In this document: positions 12,139-24,788 of the stretch, piece by piece
Layout of the letters: the number at the start of each line of letters is the position of its first letter
How positions within the stretch are numbered: position 1 is the stretch's first letter
Source of the DNA: Promerops cafer
Taxonomy: Eukaryota; Chordata; Aves; Passeriformes; Nectariniidae
NCBI GenBank assembly: GCA_013398275.1
Contig: VZSE01006226.1
Location: forward strand, 1,029,337 to 1,093,336
Length of the DNA: 64,000 nucleotides
Direction: 5' to 3'
The notes under the pieces: generated by a model
What the model was told of the DNA's origin: nothing
Databases searched by the model: none
The model's input: the letters and a program-made list of their open reading frames with translations, nothing else
Translations under genes and position numbers: made by a program

Positions 12139-12815
12139 TTGAATGTATGCATCAACAGGTCAAAACCCCTGTCTGACTAGAGCAGCAATGGCACTGAGAA
12201 CAGGCAAATTGTATGAGTGAACAAAATGGAAAAGAGCCCACACAGACAACTGCCACAGGCAGGTTAAAGGAAAGAAAGAAGAAAGAAAACAAATCTTTGG
12301 AGAAGAGAAACAGTCCATCTCCAAATTTACTTGGGAAGCTGCTGCACCGAGGGTCAGCTTGTCACAAGCTTGGCCCAGGTGGGTGGGATAAATATTTTAC
12401 AGGTGCCACACTTGACACGATGCTTGTGTTTAACCTGGTCTGCTGCTGTGCAGAGACCTGGAGACAGCCAATTCCTGCATCCCAAAGGAGATGGCAAAGC
12501 TCACAGCCCTGCTAGGAAGCTGGCAGCTCTGCTCCAGAGCAGCATTCCCCTGGGAATTTGCTGTAAAAATGCTGACACCTACCCCATTAGCCAGCAGACT
12601 TTCTGGATGACACAGATACCAAATCCCACCCCATTTCCACTTCCTTCAGGCACACAAGATTTTTTTTTTTCCCAGATGGGAGCCTCAGCTCTTAAATAGC
12701 ACACCAGCCAAAAAAAAAGTCCTGTAAAGTGCAGAATTAGATTTTGGTTCTTTTTTCTCTGAGTGAGCAAGCTTCATACACTCAGGTGTGCTAGGCACTT
12801 TGGCAGGGCTGAGAT
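12139..12815. other. Non-coding stretch, no gene recognised
   Basis: Overlapping frames of about 100-120 codons are open on the plus strand (12213-12699), but none has a recognisable domain. An interrupted poly-T lies near 12660. Nothing else is visible. Confidence 0.5.
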
Positions 12816-12819
12816 CCGG

Positions 12820-13040
12820 GGCACTGCAATAATGTTTAATCCCATTACTAATGCTTATTTTAGAATCTGCCTGTCCTTAAAGACATGATAGTGATCTTAA
12901 TTATTGTCTCCAACATGTATTTGCCTGAAATAATTATTATACTTCATTCCTATAGAGACAATGAGATAAAACTCTAATTTCATTTTATTGGCCCTTCTAT
13001 CCATCAAGAAATTAGTTTCTTGTGAGAGCTTTGAAGTAGT
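12820..13040. promoter_or_regulatory. Candidate conserved non-coding element
   Basis: TAATTATT occurs twice (12898-12905 and 12931-12938), with an adjoining ATTGT SOX-type core and further ATTA words (CTAATTTC, AAATTAGT). There is no transposon or simple-repeat signature. The character suits a developmental enhancer, but this is inference. Confidence 0.28.
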
Positions 13041-13203
13041 CCCCTTCACGGATTAAACTCCTTGAAAGTACAAGAACAGAAGGGCGGGGTGTGGGGGAAT
13101 TGAAATAATTTACATACCAGCAGACATGTAATGGGAATCAACAATGCAACCAGACCTACATGATGGTTGAGAGGAAAACGTTGAGACATGCTATTCAACA
13201 TGG

Positions 13204-13329
13204 AAAAAAAAAAAAAAAATCTGGTTAGCTGCAGATTTTAGCTCAGGAGGCAGCCAAGGGCTGCACTCAGGCAGAGGAAGCAAGCAGCAGAGAGGAGCTT
13301 CCCTAATCATATTTAAAAAAAAAAAAAAA
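13204..13329. repeat. Two poly-A tracts
   Basis: Runs of about 16 A (13204-13219) and 15 A (13315-13329) flank a 95-bp non-repetitive stretch. No retroposed body is recognisable. Confidence 0.8.
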
Positions 13330-15960
13330 TATATAAAACAACAAAAACCAAAAGCCAACAACCCCCCAAAACACCCATTACTGGATAAAAGAACATCAGA
13401 TGCTTAACTGCCACTTGGCTGTCAGCCAGGCAGCTCCCAGCACCACTGTCAATATTATACAATGTGCAGGAATAAATAGCACAAGCTCTGTCAGAGCAGC
13501 ACCCAAGATTTGGTGTTAGATCCATGCAAGATGTTGGTTTCCCCAGAATATGAAAAGTCTCGTGCCCTGAATTTCTTTACAAACAAAATTCCAGCCACGT
13601 TTTTTTTCAGAAGACAAAGTTGCAAACCTGACTGCTGAGACTGTCCTTGTATTTACTCCCAAACAAATACAGGCCAACTCTTATTTCTGGTAAATTTCAA
13701 ACAAGATGAAAAAAGAAAACCAATCCATTAAAGGGAAAACTTTGAGCACAAGAATTATTATTGTATGCAAGGATGAATTCCAGGCAATCCTCTGAGCTGT
13801 CTCCTGGGATTGAAGGAACAGTTTGGGCTGGTCCTGTAACATCCTCCTGAGAGCCAGTGCTTTCCCACAGAAAGCAACGGGATCCTAAGTTTTTGGGAAC
13901 TTGATTGCAATGGGGGCTCAGCATTCTGGCCCGGACAGAGCAATTCCACATGCTCTGAAATTCAAATTTATGAGTTATTCCATTGATCTAAACCTTAATC
14001 GTGCCTTTAACTCCTGGGTCTGACTGGAACCAGGAGTGCTGAGGGCCCTGCTGATCAGAAGCTGTATGGTTAGGATGCTTTTAAATGTAGATTAGCACAC
14101 CTTCAAGCAAAGAAATGTGAGCACGTAAAGAACCTGCCCCAAACCTCAGTATGTTCAGGACAAAGGTTTTGCAGTGCTGGGCTGTATTCAGCACATGTGA
14201 AACACAAAGCAACCCTTCCTAGCCACCTGCCCATCGAGGATATAGCTACAAAACACTTATTTTCTTTTCCATGTGCTGCATATTTAAATTTCTGTCTAAT
14301 ATCCACACAAGCAGCTGTCATTTTTTTCAAGGCACAGAGGTGGAGACACAAGGACCGTGCATTACCTCTTCCTCCACACACACTTTTGCTCTTTCTGCCC
14401 TCTGGCCTTAATGACTCCAAAATAAAAATCTCTCTGTCTGACAGCAAGTGGCTGCTGCTCTTTTTAGTGAGCCTTCCCACTGTACTGCAGCCCTGACACC
14501 ACTGTGCTGGTAAAAATATATTCACTTCTTCCCAACACAACCTCGAGAGCCAAAACAGTGGGAAACCTCCTACTTGGTATCGTGCCAAAGAAAGCTTTTG
14601 AAGAGAAAAATGGTGGTGTACAGACAGTGCTGGTCAGGAAAATCCTATATATGATTAGATTATCTCAAGAAATGCAATGCAAATGGTAATCACATGTATG
14701 TCACTGGGGCTAAATATAAATGTGTCAGAGGCCTCCTGCATGGAGAAAGTCCAGCTGATATTGATAAGATTTTTTGCTTCAGTTGATGATTGAAAGGTTT
14801 CAGTCCAGCTTAAAGGTATGTGCTGACACCTTCATTGCAGGTTTTGTAGGGAAAGGTTCGTGTCCTCCACGAGAAGAATCTTAGCCATGCAGATGGCAGA
14901 AGCTCAGGGTTCCGTGCCCCACAGGTTTTACAGCCCCAGCAATGCTGTGCAGCAATTTTCTAAGGTTTTGGAGTTCCTGAAGCTGCATGCACAAGAGGAA
15001 CATACAGTCCTCTGAAACTATCCAGTTCTTCAAAGTGAAGCATACGATAATAGAACTTCCTCTTTGCTGATTAATGTTCTTTAGGGCTCTCAGCACTGTT
15101 TAATCATGTGATTAAAAAGCACCGTTTCTGTTGCTGTGTGGAGAGCAAAAGGCCAACTTGTCTCTGTGCCATTGATGGCTTTTGTAATACCAATGCATAA
15201 AAAAAATCACATCATTGCATTTAGGAGAAACCCCAGCAATGCTGCTCAGGTGACACCGGGGCCACGCTGGCTGCCTGCCAGGATCCACCCTGGGCTGTGA
15301 CTTCCTAGAGAAGCAGTTGTGTCATCTTGTTAGGAAGTAACAAGTCAGGCAGAATCCCATTCTCTATAATGTGGTTTCAGAAGAAGTGCCAAAATTGTTA
15401 AATTGATCGAACAATAGACAGAAAGAAGCAGAATTACATCAGGCACATTTCAAATCCCTCTGCGATTGCTGTTGGCAGCAGGCTTGCAGCTACAAGAGAC
15501 TTTTGACCTTACACACATTCAGGGGCTTCAAATTTTACAAAAAAAGGGCAGAACCAGGGGATAAAACTTAGAAGGAGCCATGGGACCAGAGCTGGTCTCT
15601 TCCTTCCCTCAAATGATTGTCTTCACCCCTGATTTATGAAGCAAGAGTTCTGAGAGATGTCAGCTACAAAAAGAAGCCTGGCTCCACAGTTTGAGGACAA
15701 TATTCCACCCATGCTGTTGGCTCTCCACCTGTGCCATGTTCCCAGGAGAACTAAACCTCCCCCAGCATTTCAGCCACTGCCCATCACAGCTGGGCACCTT
15801 TGCCCAAATTGTTGCTCGTGTGTGCAGGTGCACCCCTGATCTGCTGTCCTGGATAGGGATGACAAACCTCTGCCATGGTTTAGGAATAATGGAAGGGAGG
15901 AAAAACAGACACCTTAAACATCCCACTAAAATTAACACACGACTCTGTTGGTACATGCCG
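13330..15960. other. Non-coding stretch, no gene recognised
   Basis: The minus-strand frame at 14103-14588 is open for 161 codons but starts at TTG, has its first ATG only in the middle, and resembles no protein I know. I take it as chance. A perfect octamer ATGCAAAT lies near 14678. No RNA gene or transposon is recognised. Confidence 0.5.
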
Positions 15961-15967
15961 CCTCTCT

Positions 15968-16026
15968 CTTTTTTTTTTTTTTTTTAATTTTTTTTTTTTT
16001 TTTGGNTTAATTTTTTTTTTTATTTT
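15968..16026. repeat. Poly-T low-complexity tract with an ambiguous base
   Basis: Three long T runs are separated by AA, GGNTTAA and A. Position 16006 is N, the only ambiguous base noticed in the window. The tract length is probably unreliable in the assembly. Confidence 0.9.
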
Positions 16027-16369
16027 GGTACAAATATCTCAAGGGGCTGAAAAAACTTTCTCACTCACAGACAGACATGTAAATAGCAAATGCAAAAGCT
16101 GGTCATCTTCCCCATTCATTACTAAGAAAATACCTGTGCTGGTATGAATAACATCTGGTGTTGCAGTACTGGCTTTACAGCAGTTCAGTCCCAGCCAAGC
16201 AAGTATGATAAGAAAAACTCTTGCAAACTGGTAATTTTGAAATTTAGGAAACCCTCAGCTAAGCCAAAGCATTGTCAATGATTTCCCTCCCAGCCCATCT
16301 GGTACAGCCTGGGGAAATCCTCTACAGTACCCACAGAAATATTTAAGGAGTAAACAGGAAGGTTTGAGC

Positions 16370-16745
16370 GCTTTCTTCGCTCCCCATCCCTCAGGAGCAG
16401 AAAAGGGAGTGGAAGTTCAGCACGGGCTTTTATTTCTCTGCTGTTACATAACTGCGCCCTGCCCCGGCAGAATTCCTCCCGCTTCCAGCGCGACCCAACC
16501 CACGGCAGGCTGGGAAGGAGACAGGGAAAAGGTATGTGACTCGCTCAGGGCTACGCAAACCTATGGCACAGGTGGGAGGAGAACTTGCAGGTCCCGGCAG
16601 AGCCGCCGCCGAACCCCGACGAGGCTCCACATTCCTGCCATTCCTTGCACATACTTCTCCAAAACGTGAAATGCTGCAGCATCACAGGCTGACCGTCCAG
16701 CTCGAGGCACCACCTGCTTCCTAACCATCCGCCATCCAGCGTGCA
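16370..16745. promoter_or_regulatory. Short CpG-rich segment
   Basis: By hand count about 20 CpG dinucleotides fall in roughly 375 bp, against very few per kilobase in the flanks. Clusters lie at 16474-16492 and 16590-16622 (CCGCCGCCG type). CpG retention suggests germline hypomethylation, as at promoters or some enhancers, but recent GC-rich insertion is also possible. No first exon is recognisable. Confidence 0.4.
16520..16597 (-). mobile_element. MIR/CORE-SINE-like remnant
   Basis: The order of words (GTGACTCGCTCAGGG, GGCACAGGTGGGAGGAGAA, CTTGCAGGTC) follows the antisense MIR-type core, in which a 'gtgacttgcccagggtcac' block is followed by 'ggcagagctggga' and 'gaacccaggt'. This is from memory of the family and the copy is diverged. 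It sits inside the CpG-rich segment. Confidence 0.45.
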
Positions 16746-18600
16746 CAGGCAGACTCTGCAGCTATTCCTTGCCTTGGTCCCAAGGGGATTTAAGGTTTCT
16801 GGAAATCATGCCCATCACGCCCAGCGCATTCACTGGCCAGTGGTTTTTCTCTTTGGTAGCCTTCCCTAACCACAAGCCTCATTTAAGCACCACTGACTGA
16901 GTCTCCTTTTAAAATTCTGCAGTAGATTCCATTTGCTAATACTAACAGGAAATCCCATGAATCTGCCTCATGCCCTTTCACTGACTTCACAAATCCAATT
17001 GATACAGATAGAGCCAATTTCTGAAACTGCAGCTGTCCACACTTACAAAGCTCTGACTGTTAGATAAGAAAGTGCCAGCTGGAACAAGAAGTTTCTCCTA
17101 CTACTGGATGCCACACTCCCAGCCAAGCGGGCAGCTGTCAGCTTGGGTGGTGGCAGAGCTGCTTAAATGGGAAACCCTTAGATCCAGTCCCTCGTGTTCG
17201 CCCTGAAGCAACTGAACAGCCCCACAACAGGACAAGGGAGTAAAGCTCAGTCCCAGAAGAATGCAGTCGCACTTGTTTCCAATCCCCTCTCCATATTACT
17301 GCATCCCTCGTGGGCCATAGTAGCTGGAGGCCAAGGAAGGAGCAGTATTTGGGACAAAAAGCTCTGTTGGCCCCTCTTTGGATGTAAGAAGGGCCGTGGT
17401 CTCAGCCTCACTGAAAGAGAAGCTGAAGCTCTCCTCAAGCCTGAGCGGCGTTCTGCACTCCGCAAAGTTAACGCGTGCTCTTGTGATGATTTTCACTGCT
17501 GGTTTTAAACCATGTGTGGGTTTTAATCTGCCTGCCATGACTCCTCCCTTCTGTTAAAACAACAGAAAGGTGTTTTAATAAACAGGCACTAAACTGAGAG
17601 GTGAGAGGATGGGCAGAGTGGCTGGCGCCACCATCCTCAGGCCGCACGTGTGCGAGGGGCACCGTGGACCATCTCCCATCAGACTGTGTATGGATATGCA
17701 GTCACCCCTGACACCAAGAGTGCACTATTCCTGGGAAGGGGATTTCAGAGGACTGAAACAGGCTGGAAGTTCACTTCCAGCAGAGGTGGGCCTAATCCTC
17801 TGTTCTACACCATCACTCCGTGAGGTGGCTCTGCTGGGTGCCACCAAGTCCTTCTGCAGGCTCTGGCTCTTGGCCACCTGCCTGAGTGTCAGGAAAACTA
17901 CTTAGCAGTCCCTTCGTGGATCCCTACTTCACCTACCCTTGGTCCAGAATGGGAATAAGCATAGGCAGAATAAAAGAAATCCATGTTATTAGTGACATTC
18001 AAAGATTCCTTAGAACCAAAGGCACCCCATGGCTCAGTGCACATCTTCAGTGAACCCTTAGAAGTTACCAGAAACTTCTTATTTCTTCTCTAAAATAACA
18101 CAGCTGCCTACTGGAAAACGCCAATATGCCCATCCATTCTGTTTTGCAATCTCCTTGTTTCTTAATCCTTAATCTACTTTTCTGGAGATATTTCAGAGCC
18201 AATCCCTCTCCTCCCTCATCCCCCACATCAACCACTGAGCAGGAATTTTTAAAGGGGTTTGTAAGTCCTACCATTTACATACAGGCTTTCCTGAGATTTT
18301 TAATCTTTTTAACCTTCCTCCTAAATAAGGACCTTTCAAAAACATGTTCTTCTATTTGGTATATCGCATCAGTTGAGCACTTTCACACAAATGAACAGAA
18401 ATTCTTCTGATAAGTTGGGAAGAATATTAAACCAGAAGCCTTTAATAACCTTGAATACTCCATGGGAAGCTCTAGTATCAGCATGAGGATAACTGATTTG
18501 ATCAAATACAATACACAGATAGACAAGTATGCATCATTGTATCTCAGAGATCTTAAGCCATAAGAAGAATGGGGCAGCACATCAATTCTTCAGCCCAGAA
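16746..18600. other. Non-coding stretch, no gene recognised
   Basis: Unique-looking sequence. Frames of 70-105 codons occur on both strands around 17190-17910 and overlap each other, as expected by chance in less AT-rich DNA. No exon or repeat is recognised. Confidence 0.5.
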
Positions 18601-18626
18601 TTCATAAAAGAAAAGAAAAATCCATG

Positions 18627-18658
18627 TGTATATATATATATGTATATATATATATATG
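18627..18658. repeat. (TA)n microsatellite
   Basis: An alternating TA tract of about 32 bp, broken once by a G. Confidence 0.95.
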
Positions 18659-21600
18659 CACGTATTTAAGCAAAGAAAATTTGTTTTTAAAAAGTGAAAT
18701 ACTGCTTGTATAGATACTTTGGCACCCATAATTTCCCATTCCTTTTGCTCTTTATCCTTGCAGCCATGTTTTTGGTGATTCCCTGAATGGGAAAAGGGTC
18801 TTCAGGAAAGAAAACCTAACAGAGAAAGCAACAAGTAACTAAGTAGAAATTAAAGCCCAAGCTGTAAATACAACACTTGGTGCTTTATTTTAATGGAAAA
18901 TTTCTATATGGATCCATGCAAGTTACATGGATGGAAAGCTGACTGTGGCTTTGCGGGCTTCTTAATATAAATATCCTGACATAAAAATTACTATTTTAGA
19001 AAGCTTTGTGGAAAGATTGGAAAAAATCTCCTCATACACAGACCTGTGTAAACTGTTTAGTAACTAGGGAGAGTTTTCGGATGGAAGCTGCCTTGCCCAC
19101 CCCCCGTGTCAGGCTCCAGTCTCGTTTTGTGAAACTGCTTTGCTGTCTTTCAGAGGGGGCAGCTGAGCAATCAGTGCCTCTCTTTCCCATGGAACAAATC
19201 CCCCCAGCCCTCCTGCTGCATCCTGACAGAGATGGCAGGCCTTTCTTCCCCGGATTCCTTCAATAATGCTGCAACTGCAACATTAGGAGAAACAATCAGG
19301 ACCAAAGGGAGTTGCCTCTGTATGCCAGATCTGCTTAATAACTTAATTAAATAAACAGAAATATTATTATAATGTAAATATTTCCTTTCTTTAATTCCAA
19401 GGCGTCCTTAGAGAGAGAACACTGCTGAAATGATACAAGATTATTGAAAACCTTTTTGGTTCCTCCACACTTAAAAACAATTTTGCTGTCTTCCCATGCC
19501 TTCCCACTTGCAGTATTTCACTTTTGAAATTTCAGAACCAGCTATCAGACAGAGAAAAATGCATCCTTGGAAATGAATACCCCAGATAGTCAAAAGTGTT
19601 TCTAATTGAAAAGGAACCATGAAGGAGTAAATTGCTCTGAAATTTATAACTGCAGATTTCCTTCCTCAAATTATTTTCATTCAGCAGTTTTCGCTGAGAA
19701 CTTTTACAGTTTCAAATGTTTTTTTGAAAAAGTGCAAGACACACTCAGGTCATGTTGTCTTTTGGCACGTACACAGCCACTCAGAGACGATGACCCTACC
19801 TTATGGCTTTACATTGAATGAACTCTGATGGCTTCAATACATTTACTCATGATATACATCAGTTCAGGCTTAAGTTTAACATCAAAAAGGTTGTTCCCCA
19901 TGTACTTACACAGGGAGATTTTCTTTGGCTTCACCACCACCAAATTCTGAATGCAACCTGCTCCGCCTAGCTGTTTAGAAAGAGCAATAAAAATCTAAGC
20001 AGTGGCAGGGACACCATCCTGAAACAGCACACGTGGCAACACCCCAGGTCGAGTATTATGAAAAATCCCTCTAAAACAGCAAGAGAAGCAATATAGAAAA
20101 ATGCCTTGAATTAGGAATAAAGCTCCTACTGCTGGCTAGATCTGACTCCAAATTACAGTGATCGTACCTTTGTCCTTTCTCTCTCAGAACTGCTAAAGTC
20201 AGCATGTAAACGTGCAAACCCACCTAATGCTGACCCCAGACCAGCAAAAGTTGGGTATCTTGAGGATTCTTCATGCACAAGCCTCCAAGAGCACCTGGAG
20301 CTAGGCAAGCCACTCAAAACTTTGCAGGCAACCCAGACACCTGCAAGTCCCAGCTGCAATAATTATGGCCAAACCAGATTTTCTGGCAACAGCTTCCTTC
20401 ATTTCACAGTCTGGGCCCACATTTCCCATTTGGTAGTCTCCATCCCACTCTTTTCCGTGGATGCACGTGAGTTAACTCCTTATGCCACAAAACGTGGGGT
20501 CATTCCCTGTCTGATGCCTCCTGTGACTGCCCCAGGTTTGGCCTCGTGCCCTCCTGCAGCAGCTCCACACGCGTGCTCTGGACGCCGTGCCAGAGAATGG
20601 TCATGCCATCAATGAATCTCTGCGGAATGCGAGACACAGGTGTGTGCTGGGGCTTTGGGAAGGAGAGCTGAAGATGACCTCATGCTGTACTTTGGAAGGA
20701 GGGTGTTAGAGAGCCCAGGCAGCCAATGCTGAGGGAGACATGGACCTGCACTGCAGGGACTCTGCCTTCTTGCTTCCTCTGTGCTCCCACACGGAGAAAC
20801 ATCAGCCCCAGCTGAAGTTCAGAGGGCCCCACACAGAACCAAAAAAGTCTCCTCCTCTGCAGGTTCAGGGGTTAATTGGAGATTACACCCACGCCAAAAA
20901 GGGGTATGGAGGAGAAGAAACAAAACTGGTTTAACTGTATTAACTCCACTGTTAATACAGGCCAGTAGCACGCTTGACTTTACAGTTGCAAATTGGTTTA
21001 AGATCAAAAAAAAAAAAAATCAGAGAATGCACTTCTTCACAATTCCCTGTTCCCAGTCATCTCCTCGTCTTCAGAAAGTGACCCTGGGCTTGCTGCCATT
21101 GTTACTTACATCTTCTCCCTCATCAGACCTATTCTTGTTTCTACTTGGTGCTCTCAATTCCTTAAATATAAAAGTTTATATTTATCTATATAGTTATTCC
21201 ACACATATTCCACTCAATTTCCTCAGGATATGACTCTTCCATGCTGCATAAACTTCCTTCCCTGCCCTTCTCCAGCTCTATCATTCTTTTTGCTACTGTC
21301 CAGGGTGCAGCTGTCAGGGGCAGGAAGCCCCAGACCCTGCTGCTCACACACAGATTGATCAAGGTCAGGAAAAGGGTAGCCAGTACCTGCTGCCTCCCAC
21401 CCTGCCAAACCCTTCACACCAGAACAAACGAGTCCCCAGATAGCCCCGTGAGCTCTCAAACACAGAAACAGACTGAGAAGTTGGAGTGGGGAGGTAAAAC
21501 CCATCTCAGACAAGCACATGAGGTTATGGCCCTCCCAGAGACGACCAAGGGCTGAGAAAGAGGCAGGGGAAGCTCAGGTGAGCACCCCAGAACATAAAAA

Positions 21601-22825
21601 CTGCAGTGGGAAGTCATGGTGATGAGATTTCTTGTGTAAGGAAGCTTCAAGGGATAAAATGGATATGTCTGGATATTGCAGTTGCAATGCTATTTCAAAT
21701 AATTAATAACTCATCTACATTATTTATACAACCTGTTCAGCATTCCTAATTTCCAAGGACTTGCAGGCTCAGATTAGAAACTGGATTTAGTTTTTTTTCT
21801 TGATCAATTTTGCTGTCATTTGGAATAGAGAACTAGAGCACGTATAAAAGTGTCACAGAAGACTTAAAGCAGATGGAATTACGTGAGTTCCCACTTACTC
21901 TGTCAACATGCAGATGAGAAAAAAAAAGTCATGGTGTTTTTCTTCAAGTCCCTAAAATGTTAATTTTGGAGACTTCTCATAGTAAGATTAGGAGAAACTG
22001 ATGCTGAAACTGTAACTGAAAGGGAAATTTTGTGAGAGGATTTGGAGAAAAAGGATAGCATGGCTATGCTGAGTGCAGAGAGACTGAGCCACGGAGAGCT
22101 CTGTGAAATCCAAGAGAGTCGCCTTAAATCTAAGTGCTCATCAAAATGTTTCACATAAATGAACCACCATGGTTTCTGAAGGGCAAAAAATCACCATTCA
22201 GTAGGACTGGGTTTGCACTGTGAAAGGTGAACTGGAACTGAAATGAACTTTCCCACGCTAAAGAAAATGCTTACATCCTGCCTGGCCAGTTTTAGAGAAA
22301 GAAGTCAGCTACGACATTTGGATGTAAAACCAAAATTCTGGAGTCAGGGCTTCTCTAATCCAAGGCCTTCATTGGAACCCACTTCTGCAGCTCACGTGGC
22401 AAACCAACCTCTGCCAGGATCACCAAGGACAGGTTCTGCAAGGTGTCTTCAACTCCCCATCAATCTGAGGTGCTACCAGGGGGAGTTAGAGACTTAGCAC
22501 CCTGCAGGATTTGACCCAGCTTCAGAAAATAGAGGACCAAAGGTATAAAACCACACTTAGCTGGATTCCCTTTTGCAGTTTCAAAACCCTAAGGAATGTG
22601 TCATTGGAGCACTGGGATAATTATTACAGCACGGAACTGTTAAAAGTAAAAATGTCCTCCATTCCCCTTTGATGTTGAAAGAAGAATCAGAAATTCAAAG
22701 GCATGCAAAAATTCATGGAATTTAAAACACCAAGCAAATGTAGTCTAGTCTTGTCAGATACAGGGTGCCTTTTCTAAGACATTTCCTAGCTTGCCCTACC
22801 ACAGTGGAGCCCCCACAGCTTTTTC
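18659..22825. other. Non-coding stretch, no gene recognised
   Basis: I see no coding exon, RNA gene or recognisable transposon. There is a poly-A run near 21007-21019 and short T or A runs near 21790 and 21918. A plus-strand frame of 150 codons (20781-21233) matches no family I know. Confidence 0.5.
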
Positions 22826-22831
22826 AGATCT

Positions 22832-22845
22832 CCTCTAGAGGGTAG
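22832..22845 (+). promoter_or_regulatory. CTCF-like motif (weak)
   Basis: The 14 bases CCTCTAGAGGGTAG match 12 of 14 positions of the CCASYAGRKGGCRS core. Motif hits of this quality occur by chance, so this is only a candidate. It lies about 150 bp upstream of the CR1 element. Confidence 0.2.
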
Positions 22846-22984
22846 TTAGATTATCCTCAAATACAGCAAAATAATTAAACCGCACCAATTAAAATGGATG
22901 TGACTTCAAGGGCTCTTCTCTAAAGCTCTCTATCAACTAACTCATTCCAAGCCATGCAGAACCTTAAAGTACCATGTCCCAGAA

Positions 22985-23578
22985 AGTCAGCTGTGTCCTG
23001 GGCTGCACCAAAAAAACCATGGCTGGCAGGTCTAGGGAGGTGGTACCTCCCTTTTACTCTGCTCTCGTGAGACCCCAGCTGGATACAGCTCTGGGGCCTC
23101 CAGCATAAGAAGGCATGGACCTGTTGGAGCAAGTGCAGAGGAGGCCCCAAAGATGATCAGAGGGATGGAGCACCTCTCCTGTGAAGACAGGCTGAGAGAG
23201 TTGGGGCTGTCCAGCCTGGAGAAAAGGAGATCCCAGGAAGACCTCAGAGCCTCTTCCAGTACCTAAAGGGCTACAAGAGAGCTGGAGAGGGACTTTTTGC
23301 AAGGGCATGGAGCGACAGGACAAGGGAGAATGGCTTTAAACTGAGAGAGGGTGGGTTTAGATACATACTAAGGAGAAATTCTTTACTGTGAGGGTGGTGA
23401 GGCATGGCAACAGGTTGCCCAGGAGGAGCTGTGGATGCCCCATGCATTCCTGGGAGTGTCCAAGGCCAAGTTGGATGAGCTTTGAGCAGCCTGGTCTAGT
23501 GGAAGATGCCTCTACCCAGAGCAACGGGAGGGAGTGAAATTTTAGATCATTAAGGCCCCTTCCAAATGACACCATTCT
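22985..23578 (+). mobile_element. CR1 LINE, 5'-truncated 3' end
   Basis: The segment follows the avian CR1 3' region in order: the GTCCTGGGCTGCA block, TCTCGTGAGACCCCA, CATGGACCTGTTGGAGC, AAGATGATCAGAGGGATGGA, GACAGGCTGAGAGAGTTGGG, GGAGAGGGACTTTTTGCAAG, TTCTTTACTGTGAGGGTGGT, CAGCCTGGTCTAGTGGAAG and a terminal CCATTCTAG. In intact CR1 most of this encodes the C-terminal part of the ORF2 reverse-transcriptase protein. Here the frame is broken: after the GAGACCCCAGCTGGA block (near 23078) about ten bases present in the family are missing, and many point changes follow. CR1 has no poly-A tail and ends in short repeats, and only one degenerate unit remains. It is the strongest evidence that the window is avian. 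Confidence 0.93.
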
Positions 23579-23984
23579 AGAAAATGTGTGTTTTTCCTTT
23601 GGACATAAGGTCAGACATACAATTATGAGACTGTTGCCCCACAATTAGCAGAGCTTTCAGCAAACTAACCTAGTGTTCAGGGTTTCACCCACCCACTGAA
23701 CCGGTACGTCTTCGGCAGCATCCCAATGGGACAATGGCAGTTTGTGGTCGCACCACACTTTTCCCTTCAGCCCTTATGGATACTCATCTCGCAAATGCTG
23801 CTGCAATTTATAATTTTTAGTATCATTTATAATTTCTATAATTTTTAGTAAGCGTATGATTGGCATTAATAGAAGGAGAACTGTTGAAACAGGACTCCTT
23901 TCCTAGAACACTCTGAATTCAACAAATAATATTACAAATACTCCATTTCCATTGGGACAAACATTTTTGCAATTTGGGTTACAA

Positions 23985-24070
23985 GTTTAGTGCTTGCCTC
24001 GTGATGATGATTTAGTCCTGTTAATTATGTCTTGGGGCCTAATTGGTTGTTAAGTTAATCTATTTCTCAC
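23985..24070. promoter_or_regulatory. Cluster of homeodomain-type words (weak)
   Basis: TTAATTATG, CTAATTGG and GTTAAGTTAATC fall within 45 bp. Homeodomain or HNF1-type binding is possible, but nothing beyond the motifs supports function. Confidence 0.22.
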
Positions 24071-24746
24071 CCTGTGTGTCTGTCTAACTTCAGCCTTGCA
24101 AGGACAACTGGTGAAAGGACAAGGTCTGAATGAGCTGCCTCACTGTTTAGCAGTGGGGTGTGAAGCTTAGCCCAGGCTGCCCCTCCAAATATTTGTACTT
24201 CTGGGGAAGGATTTCCAGCTGCTGTTGTGCTCCACAGGTTTTTGTGACTGTATCTTGGACTTGCCTCATCTGCACACCTCTCAGCCGTGTAAGCTGTGCC
24301 CTGAGCTCACAGAAATTCAGGAGTTTAGCCCAGATTTGGTCTTGGTTTCAGAAGGCAGGGTTGGAGGAGGTCAGTGGATTGTGGGGTTGGCACATAAAAA
24401 ACAGTAGACAATTTTTGACTTCCATTTCTCAAAGACCAAGTTCTTTGGCACAGATGTCCTTCCTGTTAATATTACGGACAAGACTGCTATTCTGTAACTT
24501 TTGGTTTTGTTTGGGGTTTTTTTTTAAGCTGTTCCTTCAAAGTTTCCTTTCTTTTCCATCCAGGCCCGCGGGTGCCATGGTTGCACTTAGAAATCAGGCC
24601 ACTGGCCAAAGTCATGCGAGCACCATTTACTGCAGTGGAGGCTTGTCACTGGAGACCAGCCATGGCTACTGATTCTGAGGACCACCTGACTCCCTCTAAG
24701 AGGCTCCTCCACTATTTTGTAATTAAATTTTCTGCTACACCTCACA

Positions 24747-24788
24747 AAATTTCCACTAGGCCTCGCTAAATTTCCACTAGGCCTTGCT
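24747..24788. repeat. 21-bp tandem duplication
   Basis: Two copies (24747-24767 and 24768-24788) read AAATTTCCACTAGGCC plus TCGCT or TTGCT. They differ at one C/T position, a transition at a CpG in copy 1. Confidence 0.9.

Noticed and set aside
14103..14588. 161-codon open frame on the minus strand
   Set aside because: It starts at TTG, the first ATG is mid-frame, no family resemblance is seen, and another frame of 99 codons is open on the opposite strand over the same bases.
23054..23323. Open frames on the minus strand around 23 kb
   Set aside because: They are antisense frames through the CR1 element, not genes.
24160..24672. Longest open frame in the window (170 codons, plus strand)
   Set aside because: It begins at GTG, its first ATG is near the end, it shows no recognisable domain, and its length is about what chance predicts for 64 kb in six frames.
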